64,000 bases of DNA from Litoribrevibacter albus (GCF_030159995.1 NZ_BSNM01000011.1:124001-188000), one strand, 5' to 3'. Positions 45,991-57,021 are shown, counted from the stretch's first letter. Numbers and translations are program-made. The notes: generated by a model from the sequence alone, not told the origin.

Positions 45991-48900
45991 ATGTTTGCTA
46001 TCGCATCAAGCTTGATGTCGATTATCTGGTTCGTTGTTAAATTAGTCTTTTCACCCATCACCTGGGTGCTGAACCTGATCTTTTTTCGTTTTCTCGGCAT
46101 CAGCTGGACGGTGCCTGGATGGCTGTCCGGACTAAATGAAACCCGTCGCACCAAACCCAAGAAATTCTGGTCGATCAGTCTCATTATTTTTGGACTATTG
46201 GGCGGCACATGGTATCACCTGTTTGTTCCCAAACCGCCGAAAGTCACGGCGTTACTCAGCCAACCGGGAATCTCACAGAATGAAGAGACCATCCGGCCAA
46301 AACCCCTGACAATCTCTTTTGATTATCAAACCGTAGATTTCTCCAACTACCTGTCTACGGGCTTGATTGCGCGACCGGATACTCGCCTTTCAGTGGCTCC
46401 GATTGAGCAAGTCGATAAGGAGATCACTCAAGGCATTAAGCTCTTCCCTAACCGCGCAGGTACATGGCGCTGGGTGGGTGACAACCGCATTCAATTTACC
46501 CCGGATGCAGACTGGCCTGCGAACCAGGAATACAAAGTGACTTTCGCTGAAAACTTCTTTGCGGATCACATTGAAATGGCGGATTTGAGTTATGAATTCA
46601 CCACACGTGATTTCTCTGCTTCCACAGAAGACTTCCGCTTGTATAAAGATCCAACAAAACGAAATGCCCAATATTTAGTGGCAACCGTGTCATTCAGTCA
46701 CCCTGTGGATAAAGAAACCCTCAGAGAGCATGTAGGCTTCGAAATTATTCAACCTCAAGACGGTGGCGAGGATTTAAGCAAGACCTATAAACCGAGTTTT
46801 GAGATTAACTACGGCTTGAATGATCGTGAAATTTACTTGAAGAGTGAGCAAATCAGCCTGCCTGTTCATGATCAATACGCCTATTTAAAAGTCTCAAAAG
46901 AGCTAAAAACCGTCGGATCTGACGCAACGCTAAGCAACCGAATTAACAAAAAGGTTCTGTTACCCAACATCAGCGACTTCCTGAAAGTCAGCAATGCCGA
47001 CGTTCGAATTCTAAGAAACCAGGACAATCAGCCAGAACAAATCCTGAGCCTGCAATTCACCGATGGCATTACCTTAGATGAAGTTCAGAGCAACCTTGAG
47101 GTCTACCTGCTACCTAAGAAGGATCGTCGTTGGAATATTGATCGCGCCTTGTCTCTGTCCAAGAAGAAGATGCAAAAACTTTCGCCTGAATGGATGGAAA
47201 ACGAGCACGCAAGCGCCCCTTACTACAATCTAAAACTGGATGTACCGGAAGGCCGCGCTATCTATGTGAACGTCAAGAAAGGCATGAAATCGAGTAGCGA
47301 TTACGCCCTGGCGAAGAACTTCCATGAAGTGATCTACATTGATGATTACCCGAAAGAAGCCAGCATCATGGGTGACGGTTCCCTGCTTTCACTGTCTGGT
47401 GATAAAACCCTGAGTCTGATGTCTCGTGGTCATACAGCGTTAAAAGTCGGCATTCACAAACTACAAGACAAGCAGCTGAACCACCTGATCAGCCAAACCA
47501 GTGGTGATGTTCAGAACCCATATTTCCGAAACTATGAGTTCTCGAAAGACAACATCACGGTTGCCTATGAACAAATTTTAAAGCTCAGCAAAAAGCATCC
47601 AAAAGAATTGAACTACGCCTCCGTTTCGTTAGCTTCTTATTTGAAAGAAGCCGGTATGGGCGTGTTCTTTGTGGAAGTGTCCGGTTGGGACATGAACCGC
47701 AACCGTCAGGTCTACGGTCAGGAAGACAAACGTCTGATTGTAGTAACAGACCTGGGCGTGATCGTTAAGAAGACCCGTGATTTCAATCGCCAGCATGTGT
47801 TTGTGCAATCCATCGCCACCGGCCAGGCTGTGGCCAATGCCTCTGTCGAAGTCTTGGGTAAAAACGGTGTGCCTGTATTCTCTGGCACAACTGATCCACA
47901 AGGGCAGGTTGAACTGCACGATTTAAGCCGTCTCTATCGTGAACAACAACCCACGGTTTTCTTAGTCTCTAAAGGTAAGGACCGCACCTTCCTACCGTAT
48001 GATCAATACACTCGCCAGATCAACTACTCCCGATTTGATGTCTCCGGTGAAACACAGATGGGGTCAGATCAGAATCAATTATCTGCCTATGTGATTACCG
48101 ACCGTGGTATTTATCGCCCTGGTGAAACCGTCAAGTTTGCCAATATTGTGAAAGACAGCGACTTCCGCTCTACCGCTGGCCTACCACTGGAATTCACCAT
48201 CACCGACGCACGCGGCAAGAAGGTCTTGAGTAAAAAGCTCACGCTCAATAAAGAAGGTCTGTTCGACTTATCCTTTAAGACCAAACTGACCAGTAGCACA
48301 GGCCAATACCAAGCAAACCTCTACTTACTGACCAAACAGGGCTATCTGGATTACCGACTGGGCGGAGTGGACTTTACCGTCGAGGAATTCCAGCCGGATA
48401 CCATGAAGATCAGCTCGTCACTGATTCCAAATCTATCAAAAGGCTGGTTCAACCAGGAACAAATCCAGGCTCAGATTGAACTGAAAAACCTATTCGGTAC
48501 TCCGGCTCAAGATCGAAAAGTGTCTGCAACGCTGGATCTAACCCCATCCGAGTTCTATTTCAGTCAGTTCAAAGGATATCGTTTTGTTGATCCATTACGC
48601 GATGAACAAGCGCAATTGCGTGTCATCAACGAGCGTTTAACCGACCAAACCACCGATGCCGATGGTTACGCAAAATTTGACCTGCTACTGAATCAATACG
48701 CCAAAGGCACCTATCGCCTTCATTTTGAAGCCGAAGGATTTGAAGCCGGCGGTGGTCGCAGTGTGTTCGCTCAAAACCAGGCATTGGTTTCACCACTGAC
48801 TCAATTGGTGGGTTACAAAGCTGATGGTGGTTTGAATTATCTCAATAAAGAACAAGCCCGCTCTATTTCCTTGATCGCAGTAAATCCAAAACTGGAGCGT

Positions 48901-51867
48901 ATCGCACTGGAAGGTTTGACTCTGCAATTGATTCGCAAGCAGCCGGTGTCTACTTTAGTGATGGCGAAAGATGGCACTTACAGTTATCAATCGATCATTA
49001 AGTCGAAGTTAATCAAAGAAACCGCATTTGAGCTAACCACCGCAGACAACACGCTTGCGCTGGACACTACCGATGCAGGCGACTTCCAACTGCAATTGCT
49101 GGATGCGGATCAACAACTTCTGACCAAGATCGATTATCAAGTGGTTGCCGAAGGCAATATGGCCGGACGCCTTGAGCAAAACGCTGAGCTGTCACTCAAG
49201 CTAAATCAGGCCGATTACAAGCCAGGCGACTGGATCGAAATGAACATTGTTGCGCCGTATGCAGGTTCTGGTTTGATCACCATCGAAAGCAACAAAGTAC
49301 ACGCGCACAAGTGGTTCAAAACGTCCACCAATAGCACCCTGCAAAAGATTCGTTTGCCGGAAGGCATCGAAGGCAACGCCTATGTGAATGTGGCTTTCAT
49401 TCGTGCTCAGGATGCCAAAGAGATTTTCATGAGCCCACTCAGCTATGCGGTAAAACCATTCAATATTGATCGCAGCAGCCGAGAGGTGGATATTCAACTG
49501 AATACCCAAGACATTGTTCGCCCAGGCAAACCAATGAAAATTGGTTACACCACGAACAAAGCCTCTAAAATCATCGTATTCGCTGTAGACGAAGGCATCT
49601 TGCAGGTAGCAGGTTATCAAACACCAGCACCTTTGGATCACTTCCTAAGCAAACGCGCCTTGCAGGTTCGCACCTACCAAATGCTGGATCTGATCTTGCC
49701 GGAGTACAGAACGCTACTGCAACACGCCGGTATTGGTGGTGGCGCAGAGGCCATGAAACTGATGGCCGCGAACCTCAACCCATTCCAGCGTAAGCTCGAC
49801 AAGCCAGCCGTATTCTGGTCTGGCGTCCTGGAAGCCGACCAAACCGAACGCAGCACAGAGTTTGTCGTACCAGATACCTTCAGTGGTAACCTTCGCGTCA
49901 TGGCAGTGGCCGTGTCAGAGCAAGCACTGGGAGCCACCAGCAAAGACAGTCTGGTACGCGGCCCGTTTGTGTTATCACCTAACGTACTGACAACGGCATC
50001 ACCGGGAGATGAGTTTGATGTGACACTTGGAGTGGCGAATCTGATTCAAGATTCTGGCGATAACGCCAATATCACCGTACAGGTCAAAGCATCGAATAAC
50101 CTGGAAATTCTTGGCGATAAAACTCGCAAGCTAACCATTTCTGAAGGGAGTGAAGACAAAGCGACCTTCCGGGTAAAAGTGAAAGAGCCAAGCAAAGATG
50201 AAAACCAAAACTCAGGCCAAATCCTAGGTGAAGGAAATCTTACCTTTATGGCTCACTACGCAGGCTCAACCATTGGCACGGATGCGACTGATGTTGGCAA
50301 TGAAGTTTCTGCAGAAGAAGCTCAGCGTTCAGCGAGCCTGAGTATCCGCCCTGCGGCGCCATTCCAAACTCAGGTGAGTACCGGTTACAGTGACGGAGAC
50401 ACTGAGCTTCCGCTAACCCGTAAACTATTTAATGCCTTCGGTGAGAAGCAAGTAGTTGCCTCTGCCAGCCCAATGGCGATTACCCGAGGACTAACCACCT
50501 ATCTGTCAAATTATGTTCATGGCTGCACCGAGCAAATGACCAGTCAGGTGTTCCCTTGGATTAATCTAACCGCTCAGCCGGAATACCTGGATCAACGCCC
50601 TGAGACCGAAGAGAAACTGGCAACGCTGATCAGCACCCTAAGAAGTCGTCAACACAGCGACGGTGGCTTCAGCCTATGGTCCAGCAGTGCATACTCGGCG
50701 ACCTTCCCTACTTTATATGCGAGCCACTTATTGACCGAAGCAAAAGCAGCGGGCTTTAAAGTACCTGATGACATGTTTGAAAATGCCATCTCGAGAATTC
50801 GTGTACTTGCCAGCAAACAGACAGACGATTTGATTTCTGCACGTCACCGCGCGTTGGCAATTTATCTTCTGATCCGTAATCAAAGCGTTGCCACCAGTTA
50901 CTTGATCGACCTTCATCAAGTATTAGAAGCATCGGCTTTGAACTGGCAGCAAGACATCACCTCCAGTTATTTGGCGGCGTCCTATCAGCTGTTGAAGAAG
51001 CAAGAGGAAGCCGACCGTCTGATCAAGCTGTTTGATCCAGCCAAAGAAGCGCAAGGCATCACCAACTATCAAACTGCTGATACCCAGTTTGCCCAATACG
51101 TGTATCTGGTGGCGAACCACTTCCCTGCGGTGATGGAAACATTGCCAGCACAAGACACGATGGAGCGACTGTTGATTCCGAGCAAAGAAGGCAACCTGAC
51201 TACCATCAATGCGTCATACACAACGCTGGCATTAAGTGCTTACAGTAGCCGTAACCGAGCTAAGTACGGTGACGATAAGATTTCTATCGAAATCAAACCA
51301 GGTGAGTATGAGTTGCTGACTAAACTGTCGAATGCCGGTTTTGCATCCCGTGATTTGGCGCTGAACACCCAATCAACTCGATTGAAAGCACCTCATCCGT
51401 TCTTCTATCAGACGGTTCAGGCCGGATTTGATCGTGCGGTTTCAGAGGTAAAGAACAATCAAGGCATCGAGATCGTTAAAGAGCTGTATGATGAAGATGG
51501 CAAAGCATTGACCGAGATTCATCAAGGCCAGGAAGTGACCGTGAAACTGAAAGTACGTGTCACTGGCAGCCGTCGTGTAGACAGTGTCGCGGTGGTGGAT
51601 TTGCAACCGGGCGGATTTGAGGTACTTCGCAGCTCCGTTGATCGTCGCCAAGGGTATTGGGATTCCGAATACATCGACATTCGGGAAGATCGATTGGTGA
51701 TTTACGGTGATTTTGACAGCGGTGTGACCGAGCTCAGCTACAAGATCAAAGCAACGGCCTCGGGTGACTTCGTCGTACCGCCTGTTTTTGCGGAAGCCAT
51801 GTACGATCCTAAGACCTTCGGTTACTCAGCGGCTGACACCTTAACGGTGAAGCCGTCAAAGCTATAA
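45991..51867 (+). CDS. Bacterial alpha-2-macroglobulin with intact thioester
   Basis: 1958 residues, longer than E. coli YfhM (1653). The N-terminus has two hydrophobic segments (about 7-38 and 51-68) and no lipobox, so it is membrane-anchored rather than a lipoprotein. Ig-like MG domains start near 105, including TWRWVGDNRIQFTPDADW. A bait-type region lies in the centre (DRGIYRPGETVKF near 706). The thioester motif CTEQ is at 1512-1515 in YVHGCTEQMTS, followed by an alpha-alpha toroid and a receptor-like C-terminal domain. It traps attacking proteases in the periplasm. It lies 30 bases before pbpC, the classic pair with the PBP1c repair enzyme. Confidence 0.95.
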   Translation: MFAIASSLMSIIWFVVKLVFSPITWVLNLIFFRFLGISWTVPGWLSGLNETRRTKPKKFWSISLIIFGLLGGTWYHLFVPKPPKVTALLSQPGISQNEETIRPKPLTISFDYQTVDFSNYLSTGLIARPDTRLSVAPIEQVDKEITQGIKLFPNRAGTWRWVGDNRIQFTPDADWPANQEYKVTFAENFFADHIEMADLSYEFTTRDFSASTEDFRLYKDPTKRNAQYLVATVSFSHPVDKETLREHVGFEIIQPQDGGEDLSKTYKPSFEINYGLNDREIYLKSEQISLPVHDQYAYLKVSKELKTVGSDATLSNRINKKVLLPNISDFLKVSNADVRILRNQDNQPEQILSLQFTDGITLDEVQSNLEVYLLPKKDRRWNIDRALSLSKKKMQKLSPEWMENEHASAPYYNLKLDVPEGRAIYVNVKKGMKSSSDYALAKNFHEVIYIDDYPKEASIMGDGSLLSLSGDKTLSLMSRGHTALKVGIHKLQDKQLNHLISQTSGDVQNPYFRNYEFSKDNITVAYEQILKLSKKHPKELNYASVSLASYLKEAGMGVFFVEVSGWDMNRNRQVYGQEDKRLIVVTDLGVIVKKTRDFNRQHVFVQSIATGQAVANASVEVLGKNGVPVFSGTTDPQGQVELHDLSRLYREQQPTVFLVSKGKDRTFLPYDQYTRQINYSRFDVSGETQMGSDQNQLSAYVITDRGIYRPGETVKFANIVKDSDFRSTAGLPLEFTITDARGKKVLSKKLTLNKEGLFDLSFKTKLTSSTGQYQANLYLLTKQGYLDYRLGGVDFTVEEFQPDTMKISSSLIPNLSKGWFNQEQIQAQIELKNLFGTPAQDRKVSATLDLTPSEFYFSQFKGYRFVDPLRDEQAQLRVINERLTDQTTDADGYAKFDLLLNQYAKGTYRLHFEAEGFEAGGGRSVFAQNQALVSPLTQLVGYKADGGLNYLNKEQARSISLIAVNPKLERIALEGLTLQLIRKQPVSTLVMAKDGTYSYQSIIKSKLIKETAFELTTADNTLALDTTDAGDFQLQLLDADQQLLTKIDYQVVAEGNMAGRLEQNAELSLKLNQADYKPGDWIEMNIVAPYAGSGLITIESNKVHAHKWFKTSTNSTLQKIRLPEGIEGNAYVNVAFIRAQDAKEIFMSPLSYAVKPFNIDRSSREVDIQLNTQDIVRPGKPMKIGYTTNKASKIIVFAVDEGILQVAGYQTPAPLDHFLSKRALQVRTYQMLDLILPEYRTLLQHAGIGGGAEAMKLMAANLNPFQRKLDKPAVFWSGVLEADQTERSTEFVVPDTFSGNLRVMAVAVSEQALGATSKDSLVRGPFVLSPNVLTTASPGDEFDVTLGVANLIQDSGDNANITVQVKASNNLEILGDKTRKLTISEGSEDKATFRVKVKEPSKDENQNSGQILGEGNLTFMAHYAGSTIGTDATDVGNEVSAEEAQRSASLSIRPAAPFQTQVSTGYSDGDTELPLTRKLFNAFGEKQVVASASPMAITRGLTTYLSNYVHGCTEQMTSQVFPWINLTAQPEYLDQRPETEEKLATLISTLRSRQHSDGGFSLWSSSAYSATFPTLYASHLLTEAKAAGFKVPDDMFENAISRIRVLASKQTDDLISARHRALAIYLLIRNQSVATSYLIDLHQVLEASALNWQQDITSSYLAASYQLLKKQEEADRLIKLFDPAKEAQGITNYQTADTQFAQYVYLVANHFPAVMETLPAQDTMERLLIPSKEGNLTTINASYTTLALSAYSSRNRAKYGDDKISIEIKPGEYELLTKLSNAGFASRDLALNTQSTRLKAPHPFFYQTVQAGFDRAVSEVKNNQGIEIVKELYDEDGKALTEIHQGQEVTVKLKVRVTGSRRVDSVAVVDLQPGGFEVLRSSVDRRQGYWDSEYIDIREDRLVIYGDFDSGVTELSYKIKATASGDFVVPPVFAEAMYDPKTFGYSAADTLTVKPSKL

Positions 51868-51897
51868 TAATCGATAATCGCCAGGCTTAAACCCGCA

Positions 51898-54375
51898 ATG
51901 CCCAATGATCGCTCTACACACGCTCCACTCCGGTGGAGACACAAGCCAAGTTTTTGGCTGGGAGTGATCCTTGGGCTACCCTTGCTCTTTTTTACACTTC
52001 ACTTTTTACTGCTGTTCGTCCTCTACTGTTTGCCAGCACCTAAGTTATTCGAATGGCAAACCTGGTCAACCGCCTATCTCGATCAAGACGGCCAACTGCT
52101 TCGTCTCACCCTGGCCGACGATGAGACCTACCGTTTAGAAACCCAACTCGAAGACGTTTCTGACGCGCTGATTCAAGCCGCGCTGCTATACGAAGACAAA
52201 GACTTCTATGATCATTCAGGCGTAGATTTCAGTGCCATTGGGCGAGCCTTCTGGCATACCTACGTGGTGAAGAATCGCCAGATTGGTGGTTCCACCATCA
52301 CCATGCAAGTGGCTCGGATGAGCACGGGCATCGATTCTTCTCACATCCCCGGCAAGATGCAACAGATGCTCTATGCCTTATGGATTGAAGCCCACTACAG
52401 CAAACAAGAGATTTTGACCGCCTACCTGAATCATCTGCCCTACGGCGGTAACATCGAAGGCATCGAAGCGGCCAGTCTGATCTACTTCAACAAACCCGCC
52501 GCGCAACTCAATACTGCAGAAGCCATGGCCTTGGCGGTGATTCCGCAAAACCCGTCAAAACGTAGCCCGTTGACAACAACAGGCTATACCCACTTGATGG
52601 AAGCACGTGCTCGCCTACTTCAACTTTGGCAAGAGGAATACGGGGAAGATACGTACGGTAAAAACAAGCAGCTCACCCAATGGTTTGATCTGCCATTACA
52701 CTTCCGTTCCCCTCGACAACTGCCGTTCGAAGCGCCTCACTTTGTCAATCACCTCCAACAAACCCGGCCTTACGCTCAGAATCGACTTCTTACCAGCATC
52801 AAACTCCCTCAACAAAAGCGGTTAGAAGCTTGGGTGGATCGCTATTTATCCAACACTCAAACGCTGGGTTATCGAAACGCCTCAGTACTTCTGCTGAATC
52901 ATCACACGATGGAAGTGGAAGCCTGGGTCGGCTCTGCAGACTTTTTTGATGATGAGATCTCCGGTCAGGTGGATGGCGTCACCGCCAAGCGATCACCGGG
53001 CTCGACATTGAAACCCTTCGTCTATGCCTTGGCGATGGATCAAGGCTTGATCCATCCGCTCTCTCTATTGAAAGACACCCCGAGTCGTTTTGCCGCCTAC
53101 ACACCAGAGAATTACGACTTAGCCTATGCAGGGCCAATCAACGCCACCAATGCCTTGATTACCAGCCGGAATGTGCCGGCCATTCGTTTAGCCGCCCAAT
53201 TGAACACGCCTAATCTCTATCAGCTATTAGAGCAAGCTGGCGTAACCGATATGAAAGCCCGCAACCATTACGGTTTGTCCACCGTGTTAGGCGGCATGGA
53301 AACCAGTATGTTAGAACTTGTACGTCTTTATGCGATGCTGGCAAACCTTGGCAAGTTTCAATCGGAACAACTCATTCACTCTCAAGCTCTTCGAGTGAAA
53401 GAGAACACGCTATTGACACCAGAAAGTGCTTGGCTGACCTACCAAATGCTCAGTCAAAACCCGGCGACGGATCAGCGTGTCCTATCCAAAGCAACCAATG
53501 CATCACTCACGGATGGTTCATCATCAAACAACCCCATTGCCTGGAAAACCGGCACCTCTTTCGCCTTTCGGGATGCCTGGTCAGTGGGCTTTGATGATCA
53601 ATATGTACTGGCAGTCTGGGTAGGAAATTTCGATGGTGAAGGCAACCCGAACTTGGTCGGACGTAAAGCCGCCGCACCGCTGTTCTTCAACATATTCAGG
53701 GACCTTCAAAGTACTAAAGTTCAAAGTGCTAGAGTTCAAAGTCCTAAAGTTAGAAGAACCAAAGAGTCGAACCCAGTGGATCTGACACTACCACCGGAAC
53801 AGCTCGGATTAAACGTGAAGAAAGTCGATATCTGTGAAGCCACAGGATTCCTACCCGGTAAGCATTGCCCAATGACCGTCAAAAGCTGGTTTATTCCCGG
53901 CGTATCACCGATTAAAACCGGCAATGTGTTCCGAGCCGTACCAGTAAACATCCAAAGCGGAAAACGCGCCTGCCGTCATCAGCCCGGTAAAACTCGTCTC
54001 GATGTCTATGAGTTCTGGCCGAGTGACTTATCCCGACTCTTCCAAATGGCCGGCATCCAGCGCAAACAACCACCGGAATACGAAGCCGACTGCCAGCTGG
54101 AACAACTCAGCGCCGATGCTACACCACCGCGCATCACCACACCCGTGAAAGGCTTAGTGTATTTCCTGACTGAAGATGAAGAACAACTGCCCTTTGAAGC
54201 GATTCTCGATGCCGACGTTAAACACGCCTACTGGTTTCTGGATGGTAGCTTTATTGGAAAATCCACACCCAACAAGCCGTTGTTCTGGAACGCCAAACCG
54301 GGTCACTACTTGCTCACAGTGACGGATGATCATGGATTGACGGATTCAATTGAATTGGAAGTGCAAAAAATTTAA
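51898..54375 (+). CDS. pbpC: Penicillin-binding protein 1C
   Basis: 825 residues. A signal-anchor lies at about 20-45. The glycosyltransferase (GT51) domain has EDKDFYDHSGVD at 99-110 and IGGSTITMQVAR. The transpeptidase domain has SPGSTLKPF with Ser369-x-x-Lys372, a SRN motif (TSRNVPA), and KTG at 550-552. The C-terminal ~140 residues are the biPBP_C beta-domain found in PBP1C. A 15-bp repeat at 53707-53751 gives three QS(T/A/P)(K/R)V units in the linker. It polymerises and crosslinks murein and is expected to work with the upstream alpha-2-macroglobulin in envelope defence. Confidence 0.96.
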   Translation: MPNDRSTHAPLRWRHKPSFWLGVILGLPLLFFTLHFLLLFVLYCLPAPKLFEWQTWSTAYLDQDGQLLRLTLADDETYRLETQLEDVSDALIQAALLYEDKDFYDHSGVDFSAIGRAFWHTYVVKNRQIGGSTITMQVARMSTGIDSSHIPGKMQQMLYALWIEAHYSKQEILTAYLNHLPYGGNIEGIEAASLIYFNKPAAQLNTAEAMALAVIPQNPSKRSPLTTTGYTHLMEARARLLQLWQEEYGEDTYGKNKQLTQWFDLPLHFRSPRQLPFEAPHFVNHLQQTRPYAQNRLLTSIKLPQQKRLEAWVDRYLSNTQTLGYRNASVLLLNHHTMEVEAWVGSADFFDDEISGQVDGVTAKRSPGSTLKPFVYALAMDQGLIHPLSLLKDTPSRFAAYTPENYDLAYAGPINATNALITSRNVPAIRLAAQLNTPNLYQLLEQAGVTDMKARNHYGLSTVLGGMETSMLELVRLYAMLANLGKFQSEQLIHSQALRVKENTLLTPESAWLTYQMLSQNPATDQRVLSKATNASLTDGSSSNNPIAWKTGTSFAFRDAWSVGFDDQYVLAVWVGNFDGEGNPNLVGRKAAAPLFFNIFRDLQSTKVQSARVQSPKVRRTKESNPVDLTLPPEQLGLNVKKVDICEATGFLPGKHCPMTVKSWFIPGVSPIKTGNVFRAVPVNIQSGKRACRHQPGKTRLDVYEFWPSDLSRLFQMAGIQRKQPPEYEADCQLEQLSADATPPRITTPVKGLVYFLTEDEEQLPFEAILDADVKHAYWFLDGSFIGKSTPNKPLFWNAKPGHYLLTVTDDHGLTDSIELEVQKI
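53707..53751 (+). repeat. 15-bp tandem repeat, 3 copies, in the pbpC linker
   Basis: Units caaagtactaaagtt, caaagtgctagagtt and caaagtcctaaagtt (53707, 53722, 53737) keep the frame. They encode QSTKV, QSARV and QSPKV between the transpeptidase and C-terminal domains. Confidence 0.92.
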
Positions 54376-54577
54376 GAACACACCCGTTCCACTTTTCAAC
54401 TCCAAAAACCCCCTAACCTCCCATATATAGGGACTTTAGCTGTTCGCTTGTTGGCTGTAATTTTTCGTCTTTTTCCACTTACAAAATAGCAACTTTTATC
54501 CCTTTCAATTCGTTTTTAATGTGCCAGAATGTGCGCTTTTAGAGTCCGAAAAGCCCATTTATCAGGGATAGATTGTT

Positions 54578-56944
54578 ATGCGTTTATTGAAATTGAAGTT
54601 TCACTGGCAGTGGTTTGTTTTATTGTTAGCCGGGTGTGCGGGTGTTGGTATTACTCAGTATGATCCGTTGGTTGAACTCTATGGCCAAAGCGCCCCTAAG
54701 AACCGAGTTGTGGAGCCGGACTCTACCGCTGGTCAATACTTCTTACATGATGTTCAACCGATTATTGAGCAGCGTTGCGTGGTCTGTCATGGCTGCTACG
54801 ATGCGCCCTGTCAATTAAAGTTAACGTCGCCTGCTGGAATTGACCGTGGTGCCAGCAAAGATGTGGTGTATGACGGAACACGAATTCTAGCCAGCGAACC
54901 GACTCGCTTAGGCATCGATGCCGATAATACCTTCGAATGGCGTCAGAAAGGGTTCCATCCCGTTTTGAATGAACGAACTCAAACACCAACGGTGAACCTG
55001 CAAGCCAGTTTGCTGTTCCAGTTCATTAGCCAAAAGCAGAAACAACCGGCTTTTAATGCTGAACGTTTGGGTGACGACATTCCACTGGGGTTGAACAATC
55101 CAAATCAGTGCCCTTCACCTGCGGAGTCTCAGGATTATCTTGCAGAGAACCCAAGCCACGGTATGCCGTATGGCTTACCTGCCATATCGAAACAGGAATA
55201 CGGCGTTCTTACCAAGTGGTTAGCCGATGGCGCAAACATGGCGAATAAGCCTAAATTGACCAAGCCATACACTGATCAAGTTGCACAATGGGAAGCCTTT
55301 CTCAATCAGGAAGATCTGAAACATCAATTGATGGCTCGCTATGTCTACGAGCACCTCTATTTAGGGCATTTGTATTTTGCTGAATTGGATGAGAACAAAG
55401 ACTCAAAACATCGTGAGTACTTTAAGATGGTGCGCTCTTCGACACCACCCGGCTCGCCGATTAATCATGTCAGAACTCGTCGCCCATACGATGACCCAGG
55501 CATTCAGCGCGTCTACTATCGCTTAGAACGCGAACAAGAAAGCATTCTGGCAAAAACGCACATGCCTTATTCGCTGGACTCTCAACGAATGAACTGGATC
55601 AAGACGCTGTTTATTGAGCCTGAGTACACAGTAGAGTCATTACCAGGCTATGAGCCGGAAGTTGCTGCAAACCCATTCATAGCCTTTGAAGCCATTCCAA
55701 GCCGTTCGCGTTATCGCTTTATGCTGGAAGAATCCCAGTTCACTATTATGGGCTTCATCAAAGGCCCGGTGTGTCGCGGCCAGATTGCACTGAATGTGAT
55801 TGATGATCACTTCTGGGTACTGTTTGTGGACCCGGATCTGAACCCGGAAGGCATGGACAAACTGGTGGCCAGTCAACAAGAGAACCTGGTCTTACCCGGT
55901 GAAAAGCAAAGCAACGCCGGCATCGTAACCAACTGGGTGTCATTCTCTGTCACACAAAAAACATACCTCAATAACAAACTGGAACTAATCAAGCATTTGA
56001 GTGAAGAGGAAAAACTAAATCTTGATCTTATTTGGGATGGCGACAGCCATAACGACAATGCCACATTAACTATCTTCCGCCATTTTGACAGTTCCACCGT
56101 GTTAAAAGGCTTGGTCGGCCAGGAACCGAAAACCACCTGGTTGATCGATTACCCGTTGCTTGAACGCATCCATTATTTACTGGTTGCGGAATACGATGTG
56201 TTCGGCAACATCGGCCATCAAATGAATACCCGCTTGTACATGGACTTCTTACGCATGGAAGGTGAAGGCAACTTCCTGTCACTACTTCCGGCCGAAGAAC
56301 GTAAGAAACTGTGGCGATATTGGTATCGAAACTCTCAGCAAGAAGTGAAAGAGTTTGTCTTCGGCCCGCGCGTTAACTTCGATGTAAAAACCAACATTGA
56401 CTTTAAAACCGACACACCAAAATCCGAGTTACTGAACATGGCGAAAGCCAAGCTAGGACAGTTACAAACCAGCTCACACAATCTGACCAATTCAGACTTG
56501 GATAGCAAGCTGGCTAAGCTGCACACCCTCCCAAGTGGCGCTCCAACACTGATGCCCGAAATGGGCGTGCTTTCGATTAAAAACGGTAACAACTTGAGCC
56601 TATACACCATTCTCAGAAACAGCGGTCACAGCAACATCGACAGTCTATTATTCGAAGACGACAATCGCTTGCCTGAAGAAGATTATCTAACCGTTAATAA
56701 AGGTATTACCGGCAGCTATCCAGCCGCCTACTGGCATGTTAAGGAAGAAAATCTGGATCAATTCATTACCGCTGTATCCAATCTCAAAACAGAAGACGAT
56801 TACGATCAGTTGATGGATACCTTTGGTATTCGCCGTACCAATCCTGACTTCTGGGCACACAGTGACCGTATTCACCAACAGTATTTAAAAGACCAACCGA
56901 AAACCGCAGGTCTGCTTGATTACAACCGGTTGGAGAATCGGTAG
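54578..56944 (+). CDS. cti: Fatty acid cis/trans isomerase Cti
   Basis: 788 residues. The N-terminal signal ends in LLLAGC, so it may be a lipoprotein, whereas characterised Cti is periplasmic with a cleaved signal. The haem site CVVCH is at 67-71, within the longer CVVCHGCYDAPCQL block typical of Cti. The rest matches the Cti type (GMPYGLPAISKQEY, PSRSRYRFMLE, NQCPSPAE). Cti converts cis- to trans-unsaturated phospholipid acyl chains to rigidify membranes under solvent or heat stress. It is monocistronic and ends in a strong terminator. The desaturase at 6810 supplies the cis double bonds it acts on. Confidence 0.94.
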   Translation: MRLLKLKFHWQWFVLLLAGCAGVGITQYDPLVELYGQSAPKNRVVEPDSTAGQYFLHDVQPIIEQRCVVCHGCYDAPCQLKLTSPAGIDRGASKDVVYDGTRILASEPTRLGIDADNTFEWRQKGFHPVLNERTQTPTVNLQASLLFQFISQKQKQPAFNAERLGDDIPLGLNNPNQCPSPAESQDYLAENPSHGMPYGLPAISKQEYGVLTKWLADGANMANKPKLTKPYTDQVAQWEAFLNQEDLKHQLMARYVYEHLYLGHLYFAELDENKDSKHREYFKMVRSSTPPGSPINHVRTRRPYDDPGIQRVYYRLEREQESILAKTHMPYSLDSQRMNWIKTLFIEPEYTVESLPGYEPEVAANPFIAFEAIPSRSRYRFMLEESQFTIMGFIKGPVCRGQIALNVIDDHFWVLFVDPDLNPEGMDKLVASQQENLVLPGEKQSNAGIVTNWVSFSVTQKTYLNNKLELIKHLSEEEKLNLDLIWDGDSHNDNATLTIFRHFDSSTVLKGLVGQEPKTTWLIDYPLLERIHYLLVAEYDVFGNIGHQMNTRLYMDFLRMEGEGNFLSLLPAEERKKLWRYWYRNSQQEVKEFVFGPRVNFDVKTNIDFKTDTPKSELLNMAKAKLGQLQTSSHNLTNSDLDSKLAKLHTLPSGAPTLMPEMGVLSIKNGNNLSLYTILRNSGHSNIDSLLFEDDNRLPEEDYLTVNKGITGSYPAAYWHVKEENLDQFITAVSNLKTEDDYDQLMDTFGIRRTNPDFWAHSDRIHQQYLKDQPKTAGLLDYNRLENR

Positions 56945-56992
56945 TTAGACATGTCATCAAACCTCTTTTGACGACCGAGTGACACAACCCAG

Positions 56993-57021
56993 AGGGCTTT
57001 CCAACAGGAAAGCCCTTTTCT
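56993..57021 (+). terminator. Terminator after cti
   Basis: Stem gggctttcc / ggaaagccc with loop aaca (56994-57015) is followed by ttttctttt. It lies 49 bases after the cti stop. Confidence 0.9.
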
